Part shown: piece after piece, positions 30,791 through 42,300 of the stretch | Layout of the letters: each line of letters starts with the position of its first letter | How positions within the stretch are numbered: the stretch's first letter is position 1 | Origin: Paralithodes platypus | Lineage: Eukaryota; Arthropoda; Malacostraca; Decapoda; Lithodidae | NCBI GenBank assembly: GCA_032716605.1 | Contig: CM064505.1 | Span: 49,641,865 to 49,705,864, forward strand | Direction of reading: 5' to 3' | Length of the DNA stretch: 64,000 nt | Program-made: the position numbers and the translations under genes | The notes under the pieces: generated by a model | Database searches by the model: none | The model's input: the letters and a program-made list of their open reading frames with translations, nothing else | Told to the model about the DNA's origin: nothing

Positions 30791-31882
30791 TTATAGGTTT
30801 GACTCCTGTAAGGAGATAAAGAAAACCTAATATTTAGTAGTGGCCCCGTAATCATTGACGAACATGCCTATTACATAAGGCATCCTCTTCAAACACTAAT
30901 CCGCCGTAGTTTGAATCTACCGCGCAGAGCATTTAAAATCTGAGGAGCCTTCATCATGAGCGCATGCGACCTCACTCATGGCTTCAGTCATTATGAATTG
31001 GGTTCTCACTACGAAAAAACTTCGTAAAAAATAAAAACAAAAAGAAAATAAGAATAACTATCCAATAAGCTTTCCATCATATCGTGGATGTACTTGTGTG
31101 GATCTTTGACCAGACACTGATTCAGGCGTCATTCTTCCTTCACTGACATATCAAGTAAACCAAAATCCTTAATACATCAACGAATGGGAAGGGGATGGTC
31201 GGGAGGGCCCCAGTCGTCAATGATTACGGGGCCACTACTAAATATTAGGTTTTCTTTATCTCCTTACAGGAGTCAAACCTATAATTTATTAGTGGCCCCT
31301 CCATCATTGACGAACATGCCTGATTTCTAAGACTGGAGGGGGACATTCGTAATCATATCATAACTCTAGCAAAGCAGATAATCAAACAACCACATAGTAT
31401 TCTTACTTTGAAAAATATATTTAAATATGGCGCAGACCATATAAATACAAAAAAGGGGTTCAAGCAGGTGCGTGCTTCAAAGAAGCCTGCTTGACAAAAA
31501 AGGGTAACTCTGGAGATTCTGTGAACAGATCTGTAGTTACAAAGGCACCCCACTCAACGAGTGGTGACAAAAATAACAAGTTATAAGTTTACATGTGCAC
31601 ATAATAAACCCCATAATATTCGTGAAAATAATTTGCAAAAGATCTCCACTGTTTAATACTAAATTGCTTTCACAGCTAAAACTACTATAACAACCCCGTT
31701 GTTTTGTACTAACATTGTACTAGCACAATTTCTCGCAGAGAAATTTTCATATCACATTAACCATAAATAGTATCACAGCTCTTATACTCCGGCGGGGTCT
31801 AGGGTGTCCTATGTTACACTGACTGCACCCCCCCCCCCCCCCCCTTTTCCTTGAAATTAAACAAAAGTGACTGAAGGGCCAC

Positions 31883-32489
31883 CTAGACCCTCTGCCTTAA
31901 AGCTATACATGGTAAGGAAGGTTTGTCTAGAGCAACTGACAAGTATCTAGTCAAAAACGTATGATTAGACGCCCACAACTGTGTGGACGAAATATCTTCT
32001 ACTGAAAAATTCTTCAGGAAACGTAAAGAGGCTGCCCATTTGCGTAAATCGTGGGCCCTACCCACAACGCCGGGATTACTCTCTTTAATGACTTCGACCA
32101 GAAGAGAAGCTAATCTCCGTTTCAGTAAGCGTTTACCCGTACTCGCTACCCATAAAGCACCTTGGGGGTTTAGAGGAGCTACTCTCAAATATTTGGTTAG
32201 AGCTTGCACTGGACATAGATTATGGTGCACCTTTCCCCTTTTTAACGCCGGCACCGTGAACTCAGAAAACACGTGTGCACTGTGCTCATTCTTGGCTACA
32301 AATCCCGGGGAAGGTGCAATGTGAATACATTCATTAAGTCTACCAAACCTAAGGCAATTAGGTGTGTTGCTCATCGCCGCCAGCTCAGACACTCTGTTCC
32401 CGGTGGCCAAAGCCAAAAGGAATACAGCCTTTTTTAGGAGTAATGCAAAATCTGCAGTATTTTGGTACAGACGAGAGTGAAGTAAAGAC
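31883..32489 (-). pseudogene. DIRS copy B YR C-terminal half
   Basis: It encodes LATGNRVSELAAM, HDLRKWAASL and LWASNHTFLTRYL (catalytic R, HxxR, and Y), nearly identical to copy A. The frame is cut at 32489 by the junction with the divergent DIRS segment, so the N-terminal recombinase part is separated (34559-34740 region). Confidence 0.85.
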
Positions 32490-34607
32490 TATAGGTTTGA
32501 CTCCTGTAAGGAGATAAAGAAAACCTAATATTTAGTAGTGGCCCCGTAATCATTGACGAACATGCCTATTACATAAGGCACCCTCTTCAAACACTCATCT
32601 GCCGTAGTTTGAATCTACCGCGCAGAGCATTTAAAAAACTGAGGAGCCTTCATCATGAGCGCACGCGACCTCACTCATGGCTTCAGTCATAATGAATTGG
32701 GTTCTCACTACGAAAAAACTTCGTAAAAAATAAAAACAAAAAGAAAATAAGAATAACTATTCAATAAGCTTTCCATCATATCGTGGATGTACTTGTGTGG
32801 ATCTTTTGACCAGACGCTACTGCAGGCGTCATTCTTCCTTCACTGACATATCAAGTAAACCAAAATCCTGAATACATCAACGAATGGGAAGGGGATGGTC
32901 GGGAGGGCCCCAGTCGTCAATGATTACGGGGCCACTACTAAATATTAGGTTTTCTTTACCTCCTTACAGGAGTCAAACCTATAATTTATTAGTGGCCCCT
33001 CCATCATTGACGAACATGCCTGATTTCTAAGACTGGAGGGGGACATTCGTAATCATATCATAACTCTAGAAAAGCAGATAATCAAACAACCACATAGTAT
33101 TCTTACTTTTGTAAAAAAGAGATATTCGGGTGCATAAACTTTATACAGCCTAAATCTTCAAAAAGGGGTACAAGCAGGAGCGTGCTTCAAAGAAGCCTGC
33201 TTGAAAAAGGGTTAACTCTGAGACTCTGTACACAGATCTGCTAGTTAAGAAGGCACCCCACTTAAAGTAAGTGGTGAAAACTAAAAACTTATAAGTTTAC
33301 ATGTGCACATATAAACCCCATTAACTAGTGGATATATTCCTAAAAATATAACCAAACATAAATGAATTCTTGTACATTCGTAGAAGTACTGAACTCGTGT
33401 ACTTATGGAGAAGTAATTACTTCAAAAGTAAAAGTCGTAGTTGCAACTACCGAGATTTCTCAAAAATCTATTGCTTCACAGCCAAAGCTACTTACAACAA
33501 GAATTGTTGTAACACTACTATTGGCCTTTAGCACAATTTCCTGCAATGAATACTACAGAGAAATTTTATAATACAATGCCTACAAACAGTATCACAGCTC
33601 GTATGTTCCGAACACATACTCCGGAGGGGTCTAGGGTGTCCTATGTCACACTGACTGCACCCTCCCCCCTTTTTCTTGAAATTAAACAAAACGTGACTAA
33701 AAGGGCCACCTAGACCCTCTGCCGTAAAGCTATACATGGCAAGGAAGGTTTGTCCAGAGCTACTGAAAGGTATCGAGTCAAAAACTCCTGATTAGAGGCC
33801 CACAACTGTGTGGACTTAATAACTTCCACCGAAAGATTATTAAGGAAACGTAAAGAGGCTGTCCCCTTGCGTAAATCGTGGGTCTTACCCACAACGCCGG
33901 GATTCTTCTCTTTAAAGTCCTCGACCAAGAGAGAAGCCAGTGTACGCTCCATCAAGCGTTCACCCGGACTTGCGACCCATAAAGCACCCTGGTGATTTAG
34001 AGGTGCCACTCTTAAATATTTGGTTAGAGCTTGCACTGGGCAAAAAAAGATGGTGCACCTTTCCCCTTTTTAACGCCGGCACCGTGAACTCTGAAAACAC
34101 GTGTTCACTGTGCTCATTCTTGGCTATGAATCCTGGGGAAGGTGCAATGTGAATACACTCATGAAGCCTATCAAACCTGAGGCAATTAGGTGTGTTGCTC
34201 ATCGCCGCCAGCTCAGATACTCTGTTCCCGGTAGCCAAAGCCATAAGGAATACTGCCCTTTTGTAAAATCTGCAGTCTTTGGTACATACGGGAACGAGAA
34301 TAACTACGATGCTTTGTCCAGAGACCATGTAGGCCTGAGCTGACGGGGAGGTGGGCGGACTTTAAAACCTGCCCTCATAAATCAATTTCAGATAAATGTT
34401 TCTGCATGAACAGATACATTAAATAATTAACAACCAACGCCACCGAGGGCACAGTTTGTTTTGTTCTAAGAATCCAAGACATAAAAGCTTGCCAATGCGA
34501 TTGAAACTGTCGCTTTGTAGACTGGGTATATTGATTCGTGAATATCTTGGTCACGTCGCTACCATATGGTGCTAGCCACTTGGCCTCCTGAATGTCCATA
34601 ATGAACA
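32490..34607 (-). mobile_element. divergent DIRS fragment inside copy B
   Basis: It starts exactly at a DIRS left end (TATAGGTTTGACTCC), includes ITR, ICR and downstream region, and a YR frame in pieces: 33710-34036 (HDLRKGTASL, LWASNQEFLTRYL), 33960-34328 and 34375-34605. The LRKG and SNQE changes distinguish this subfamily. Between 34250 and 34380 there are deletions relative to copy A. 34470-34600 and 34608-34740 are homologous, so the same YR segment occurs twice at the junction. Confidence 0.8.
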
Positions 34608-36605
34608 AGTCTAATGATCCAAGAAGTAAAGGTTTGCCAATGTGATTCATACTGTCGTTTCGTAGACTGAGTATATTGATTTAATAATTTATTGGTCACA
34701 TCTCTACCGTATGGTGTTAGCCACTTGGCCTCCTGAATGCTAGGTTGCCAATCGTGTCTAAGTGGAAATACCCGACCGGGAGCGACACCGGGTGCGGGCA
34801 CCACGTCTTTAATTGTTGGTACCACAACTGCGCCGGCCACAACTGCGCCGGCCACAGGGGCGCGACTAGCGAGACTAAGCCTCGATAATCTCGTAGTTTG
34901 TTCACTACGTGGCACATTAGTGACGCGTCTGGCGGCGGAAACAGATAGATGGAGCTCCACCTGTTCCAGTCTGTCACTAGGGCATCTGGCCCCCCTGCCG
35001 GCGTTTTCGTCCGGCGGGTGAGGTATAGAGGGAGTTTGTGAGTCTCCTCAGACGCAAACAGATCCACTTGGTGATGGTAGAGCTCTGCAATCATTTGGTT
35101 GAAAATGGGTTGCTTGAGCTCCCATTCTACTGTCGTGCTCTGTCTCCGGGACAGAGCGTCTGCCCAGACGTTTGTTACGCCTGGGAGATAAGATGCGTGA
35201 AGATAAATGTCTAGTCTGTTGGCTAGAGTAAAAATCTCTTCCGACACGTTTAGCAACCCCCTTGACCTCGTTGACCCCTGTTTCTGAATACAGTGAACTG
35301 CGTTCAGATTGTCCATTCTGAAGGCCACCGACTTGCCCCGTAAAGCAGGGTCGTGAGCCTGAAGGAAATACAAGGGGACTAGTAATTCTTTGACATTGAT
35401 GTGGGAGATTTCTAAGTGGGACCAAAGCCCCTGACCTTGGTGCCCCTGATTTGACTGAAATCCCCAACCTATTGTGCTTGACGCATCCGTGTCTACTCAT
35501 ACTGTTGGCGGAGGAAAGGTCCATGACATTATTGAGTGCAACGTTTCCCTCTTCGCCCAGACCGCTAGTAAGGTGTGGATTAATTTTGGGATGGGCCATA
35601 ACTTTCCCGCCGGTAAGAGTGGGAAATATTTGTTGCCTTCCAATATTAAATGTTTTACTTTCAACCGGCCCAACCTTACAGTTAGTTGAATCCAGTTGAG
35701 AGAGCCTACCAGAGACTCCCAGACCCTCCGTGTCGTAGTCAGACTGTGAAGAAACATGAACAGTTTCCTGCGAAACCTGTTGCGATTGTCCACACTCTGA
35801 CTCAGAGTGAGAGTAGCTGTGTCCCAGATCAGCCCTATCCACTGAATTACTCGTGAGGGAACAAGGTTTGACTTTACCAGATTTACCTTGAACCCTAGAG
35901 TTTTGACATGATTTAAAATTATGTTGACATGTTTGATGCATAATTGTTCTGTCTCTGCCACCACCAGCCAGTCGTCTAGGTACCACAAAACTCTGATTCC
36001 TTGCTTTAACAACGGCATCAGGGCTTGCCGGACTAATTTCGTGAATAATCGAGGTGCCAGGTTCAAACCGAATGGCATCCTTTGAAAAACAAAATTTTGG
36101 TGCCTGATCCGTAAGGCCAGAAACCTTTGAAACCTTTTGTTTACCGATACGTGCCAATAAGCGTCTGTCAGGTCTAGGGAACACATCCAACCTCCCGGCG
36201 GAAGTGTTAGCCTGATTTGGTGTACTGTTAACATTCGGAATGACTCGTGAATGTGAAGGTTCAGATAAGACAGGTCTACGACCGGTCTCACCGGTTTGGT
36301 TCCCTTTTGGGAACCAAAAATAGCTTGGACGTGAATACAGGGTAATTTGGGGGGACCGGGATGATGACATTCTTGGCAATCATTTCCTGGACCAGTGACT
36401 CCACCTCTAATGAAACAAAATTCGCCGTTGTCGGCTGACGTAAGCGAGGTCGCCGGAGCCACTGCCAAGTGATGCCTTTGCGTGCCACCATCCGTGCCCA
36501 AGTGTTTAACGGCCATGCTTGGTGACACGTTCGGAACGACCCAGTTAGCAGACAAGGGTTCGCCGGCTGTACTACCCTCGGATCCGCCGGCCTTAAGACT
36601 GGCAC
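34559..36605 (-). pseudogene. DIRS copy B RT / RNase H region and start of YR
   Basis: Frame 36288-36605 begins the RT. Frame 35497-36555 carries RPVVDLSYLN, SLDLTDAYWHV, FGLNLAPRLFTK, VLWYLDDWLVV. Frame 34717-35373 carries FRMDNLNAV, VWADALSRR and VDLFASEETHKLPLYL. Disruptions lie near 36290 and 35497. An overlapping open frame (35048-36379) parallels the long YR-phase frame of copy A. YR N-terminal codons (IQEAKWLTPYGRDV) are at 34559-34740. Confidence 0.85.
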
Positions 36606-36631
36606 CGGGAGTGAGAGAGACTTTAGTTTTT

Positions 36632-39252
36632 TTATGGTGGTGGAGTTGGTGGTGGTGGACGCTTCGCCGGCTGGCTGGCGTTGGCCGAAGACGGGCCCTG
36701 ACCTGGCTTATTATGGCCGCGTCCTCTCTGACCTGAAAACCTACTCTGTCTATGCCTGTACTGACCTTGAGGGGAGGAGGAGGACTTAGGTGGAAGAAAG
36801 GGCTTAGATCCCCCCGGCTGAGCCTTAGCGACTGGCCTGGGTTTGGGGAAGTTAAAGGCAGGTTTCTTAGAAGGGGTGGGACTGTGTTTAAAGGCCTGAG
36901 CCATATTAAACACCGTTCACCACACGTCAGGGGACATTAAAGAGGGAGTGAGCACTGGTGACATGACCACCTGATTCGCAATGCGATCAGGCAGTTTTCG
37001 GACTAAGGACATTCTGAGGTCTTGTCTCGCTCGTACCGCCTCAAGCAAGGCGGTGCGGATGTCATCCAAAGATTGGATTGACGACTGAAGAAGCAGTCGC
37101 CGGGACAATTCAACCGATCGTCTGGCATCCGCGTCTGCGATTGCCTGAGTGGACCGGAGCAAAGACTTTGCTACCTGTTGAGACACTATGTATTGAGAGA
37201 ACAGGCGAAAAGCTTTCCCCCTTAGCCTAAATTCTCGTTCTAGGTGAGTTGGGGTAGGGGTAGTGAAAGGGTCTTTTAGCTCACAAAGATTAATTTTAGG
37301 GGCAGCTAAGAAAGCAAACAAAGCTGAAGGGACTCCGCCGGCAGAACACACTGGCATGGAGAACCAAGAATGAGTATCTTGAGGGATCTGGTGGGAAGTT
37401 TTGGAAGTAAATGTGGTCGCAAAGTTTTGAGCCTCTGCCTCCCATTCCACCCAAGGTCCTGGACCCAACTGCCCCACCTTCAAGACTGGATTAGCTGCTG
37501 TGTCTGTGACGGTTAGCAAATCGAGTTCTGGAGTGAGAGCTGACAGAGTCTTAATGTCATTAAATCCATCATGCTTAGACCAGTCTGAAAACAATTTTGA
37601 AGCTGAGGCAGAGGGTAAAGCCGGCTTAGCAGCATAAACAAAATAATCCTGGTGATAATAACTAGGTATAGCCTTTATGTTGACATCTAGTACATTTCCC
37701 AAAGTATCCAAGGCCCTTAATTTCCTAGATTTATTGCCCTGGATGACCCACTCACGCGGTACTGGGAGTTCCCCTGACAAGGTAGGTTGGGCGATCTCTG
37801 GTTTAGTGGGGGTCAAAAGGACCCATGACTCGTCTGGTCCGTAAAGCAAGGGCATAGCTACCTTTCTGAGAGGCGCTCTGTCTAGAGGGGGCGGATTGAC
37901 ATCCGTTATAACCCTTACATTCGAAGTGGTCAATGCCGCCGTAGCAGGCCTAGTAACCACTGATGGTGACAGAGGGGGAGGGTGAGGGATCTGAGTCAAA
38001 GCAATAGAAGTCATCAGAGGCCGTACCGTAGAGCTTGTCGTGGGAGCTCCCAAGTCCACTGTGGGAGTTTCCTGCTGTTGGCTAAAAAATTTAGATAAAG
38101 CATTACTAAGTAGCCCATCAATTTCCTGTGCAGTGACAAATTGACTTGATGATGTACTCACTAGTGAATCATTAAGATCTTGCGCGGCGTCTAAGCCTGA
38201 ACCTGACTCTTGCCCTTCCATATCCGATATAATTGAAACCTCGTCTTTATCACCCTGTTCCTCCTGAGAAGATCCCGCCGAAGCGGGGGTACCACCTTGT
38301 TGCCAAGATAAATCAGGAATAGAGGATGGGATCGCCGCATCCCGGTGGACGTCAGCCACTGCGTGAATAGTTTGAGCCGGAAGTGGGTGGTCAGGTCCTG
38401 GCCGAGAATATCGCCAACACCTAGGCCTTGGCCTACACTCCCTTGGGAGTCCGAAACACTCTCAACCACTGAGCCCCCTGAACTCTCCAATTCCAGGGTT
38501 AAAATGTTAATGGGTAAATCATCTTTAGGTACAGGCACTATACTGGACCCCTGAGACCGAACACAAACTCTGTCTGGGGTAGAGGTACGATGAGAAGCAC
38601 TAGAAACTGGCGAATGTCGGGAGGCCTTTCTATCATGGGAATCCTTCTTTGAAGATTTATGGCTGCGGTGTGACCGTGAACTATTCTTCGATTTAGAGGA
38701 TTTATCGCCGTGACCACTGGTGGAACTTTCTGTCTTACTCTTCTTACTTGATGGTGAAGAGGCAAGACTAGGTGGCTGGTGTCTGAGAGGTGACCTAGAC
38801 CAAGATCTCTCCCGAGACGAGGAGGCTGCCGCCGGGGGTGTAGGCTCTCGTTGACATTTCGCCGTAGCAGTAGGAGAAGACACAGAACCCTGACCAGTCT
38901 CCGCCGGCTTACGACTAGTTACTCGAGAGGGACGTTTAGGGGGAGGGTGCTCAAAAAGAAGCCTATCCCAAAGAGGGACGTTGTCACATCGAAGTGACTT
39001 ATGAGCCACAATCGTAGTATACGCTGACATCTGTTGCCTAACCTCTCGTAAGGCGACCGCTGCGGTCTTATCATTATCGCGGAGGACTTTGACACTTAAT
39101 TGGGAGCAAAAGGAACAGTTGCGCATCACCCACAGACCCCTTGAACGGTCTAGACATTTAACACACTTGATGCAAAAAGTGTGCGCAAAAATAGGGATAC
39201 CGGCACAGGTAGGGGTAATGCATAAAGCAAAAACTGGGGCAAAGGTAGCCAT
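36632..39252 (-). pseudogene. DIRS copy B gag-like frame
   Basis: It starts at ATG 39250-39252. Frame 38191-39252 has the Cys cluster (CITPTCAGIPIFAHTFCIKC, CSFC) and a clear RS/SK-rich basic region (RSWSRSPLR, SSKSKNSSRSHRSHKSSKK). Frame 36917-38359 has the acidic region and core (YYHQDYFVYAAKPALP, LFSQYIVSQQVAKSLL). Frame 36632-36913 is the basic tail. Shifts near 38400 and 36917 break it. The RS-rich region here shows what copy A lost. Confidence 0.78.
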
Positions 39253-41030
39253 GACAGAGACTGGTGGGAAAACTACTGCAGGGTCTGTATTGGTCCGCCG
39301 GGGCCCAGCTCTGGAAAAAAAGAAAAATTCCAGGAATTAATGCTCATAAGGTTAACCCAACATGTTCGCACACACACGTGTTAATAACCCGCCGGGTAAC
39401 GAGACGTAATGTCTCAACGATCACAGCTCGCTACGCGGCGGGATTCTATAAAGATTTCCGAATATCTAAACATGTCCTAAGAAAGTTAAGAATACCCTCT
39501 GACATAATATAAAGGACCAGTATGGCGTTTATAACATAGTCTTTCTGGTGGTGACTGTTTCAAGATTCAATTTTGGAAAACAACCCCCCACAAAGACGCC
39601 GGCACCAGAATTATTTAGCAGAATAACACAGGGCAGGCTGATACGAGATCTGATTTCTAACGAATTGTCACAAAGGATCGCCGTAAGTTTGAAGGCGGCG
39701 ATACATTAACGTATCTCTCAATTAACCGGTTAACTATATGGAATTGTAAATTCCTTATTTCCTCCTCCCAGGAGCACCCGCCGGGTGTGAAAAATTTGTG
39801 AAAAAGATGTTAACCCCAATTGAGCCTTCGATCGCCGTAAGTCTGAAGGCGGCGATACATAAAGTATCACTAAAATGGATCGGTTAACTAAACTGAATGA
39901 CCAAAACGTTCATCCCACCCTACCAAGGTGCACCCGCCGGGTGAGATGTAAACAACGTTAACCCCATAAGTTCCTGTCCCCACTTCTTTGTAAAAGATCG
40001 CCGGGGAGGAAAGCCCTCAACAACAGCTAGGTTTTTCCTTTGGTTTGTAAAACTGGGTAGAAAAACTTCATAACATATGTCCGCATGAACAATGTTAGAT
40101 GGGTACAGCCAGTCCGCCGGGGATCATAGGGAGCCTGAAACAGGCACCAACACAGAGTCGCAGTCCTGGAGAGCCACAGACACCTCCACGCCGGGGCACA
40201 AGCCTGTGTTGAAACCACGCGTGGCCCAACACGGCTCTCGGCCGGGTTTTTCATGGTGTAACCGAGAAAAACCCGCCGGAAAGTAACCCACCTTGTTCAA
40301 AAACCATCTGAACGCACAACGGACCCGAGAGCAAGCCAAGCACGACTAGCCTAGGGCCCACACAATAATCCGTGGAATTAGCCAATACACAACTAATCCA
40401 GGAAACATACATAGTCCGTGGAATTAGCCAATACACAACTAAACCAGGATACACATGACACAGTAGGACATATTTATAAAATAAACAATAACACTTGTAC
40501 ATGTGGCAAAGCTACGAGCGGCTGGCTAGGCCTAAGCAGACGGCATAAGAAATGTTGAAATATAAACAAAAACACTGGAAATATAACAACAGGAACCACC
40601 GCCAACACACCACTGTAGTAAATACTTCCGACAAAGGGAAGACTGACTCGGGACCCAGAAAAAACTTCACTAAGTGAAGAAAAATACGCTGGGAACGTCA
40701 GAAGCAACGCTTACCTCATCAGAAAGATAAAAGGCAGCATAAAATAACGCGTAATGAAAGCCGCCTGCATCACAAGCTAACTCAACTGTGAAAAGATCAC
40801 TTGTCCACAACAGGACCACGAGGGTACATCCGAAATAGATGCCCCAAACACACGACCCAAAATACACTGCACTGCGGGCAACCAGCCCAGGACACTCCTG
40901 CTACACATATCCTAACCTTACTTGATACATCCCGGAGTAAACAAATGAGAAAAAACTCACTAGGGATGCAGCAAATGCGGAACCAGCGGAGCGTGGGGAG
41001 ACACGTCCGGGCAGGCTGAGCGCAGAGCAG
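39253..41030 (-). other. DIRS copy B 5' leader with hairpin pair
   Basis: Homologous to 18447-20216. Hairpins with ATCGCCG/CGGCGAT stems are at 39677-39702 and 39831-39856. The GGAATTAGCCAATACACAAC duplication is also kept (40374 and 40420). Confidence 0.65.
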
Positions 41031-41340
41031 AGAAGGAAGAATGACGCCTGAATCAGCGTCTGGTCAAAGATCCACACAAGTACATCCACGATATGATGGA
41101 AAGCTTATTGGATAGTTATTCTTATTTTCTTTTTCTTTTTATTTTTTACGAAGTTTTTTCGTAGTGAGAACCCAATTCATAATGACTGAAGCCATGAGTG
41201 AGGTCGCGTGCGCTCATGATGAAGGCTCCTCAGATTTTAAATGCTCTGCGCGGTAGATTCAAACTACGGCGGATTAGTGTTTGAAGAGGATGCCTTATGT
41301 AATAGGCATGTTTGTCAATGATGGAGGGGCCACTAATAAA

Positions 41341-42300
41341 TAAGAGGCTTGTGGTGGTGAAGCTTCGCTGCGGGTCTGCCTGCGGAAATCGGCGCCTCTC
41401 CGGGGGATCTGGGACCTGGGACCTGGGAATCTTTTGCTGGGGACCCCAAATGAGCCTGGGTCTCTGGGTATTTCTCCTGGGCGACCTAGATGTGTGTGAG
41501 ATTTTATGTTTTGTTTTGTTTTTCTGATGTGTTGTGATGTCCCTGTTCGGGCTCTGTCTCGAGTCGACCACCCCCATAAAAAAATAAAATAAAACTGGGG
41601 AATGTGCTAGAGTATATACATACATACATACATACATTAATAGAAATCATAATAAACTCAAAACCTACAAGGCTCTCAAGTATCATTAATCAAAAGTAGG
41701 ATTAATACAAGAATTAACACAGGTGGCAGCTGGCCTACAATATGGATGCTGAAGGCAGCAATGATTACAAGGTGCTGGAGGCTAAACAGATAGACAAGAT
41801 CAGATAATGATGAGTAAAGCTAAATGTTATAAAGATAAAATGCAGAAGGCTGAAAGATGACTTAAGTGCTAGAGGCTGGAAATAATTGAAGCTGAAGGCT
41901 AAATATAGGAAATGATTTAAGTCAAGTTATAGAGGTGCTGAGGGCTGAACAATTACACAATAACAGACTGGATAAGTCACAATTTGCAATGTGGTTAAAG
42001 GTTGAAGATTTTCATAATAATTATGAGCAAATATATCTTAAGTGGAAATATGTAAGTTACTGAAGATAGATAACAAATTTATAGAGACAACTAGGTATAA
42101 AAGTGGAAATATGTGAGTTACTGAAGATAGAGAATATTTATATAGAGACAACTAGGTATAAAACTGAGAGCCTTGGTACAATCGGAAAGTAAGGGATGTA
42201 TACATAACATTTCTAACTAACATTATACATTAAATGGAGCAAGTGTATAGCTACCTCATACAGTACTCTGATACAGGCCACCTGTCTATCACCTACCACA
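41341..42300. other. no gene recognised; dispersed and tandem repeats
   Basis: 41450-41610 is the dispersed repeat also seen at 11330-11470. 41617-41636 is a (CATA)n run. 41740-41950 repeats GCTGAAGGCT and AGAGGCTG motifs irregularly. No coding region is supported. Confidence 0.4.
42042..42168. repeat. tandem duplication of about 62 bp
   Basis: Two units each start AGTGGAAATATGT[AG]AGTTACTG and end ATAGAGACAACTAGGTATAAA. Confidence 0.8.

Larger units (their letters stand above)
30791..41340 (-). mobile_element. DIRS1-like retrotransposon, copy B (chimeric)
   Basis: It has the same layout as copy A. 30791-32489 and about 34608-41340 are close to copy A. Between them, 32490-34607 comes from a more divergent DIRS with its own left end. 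About 240 bp of YR sequence corresponding to copy A 13553-13793 is missing at the joint. The right end is GGCCACTAATAAA at 41340. ICRs are at about 31214-31322 and 32914-33022. Confidence 0.88.
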
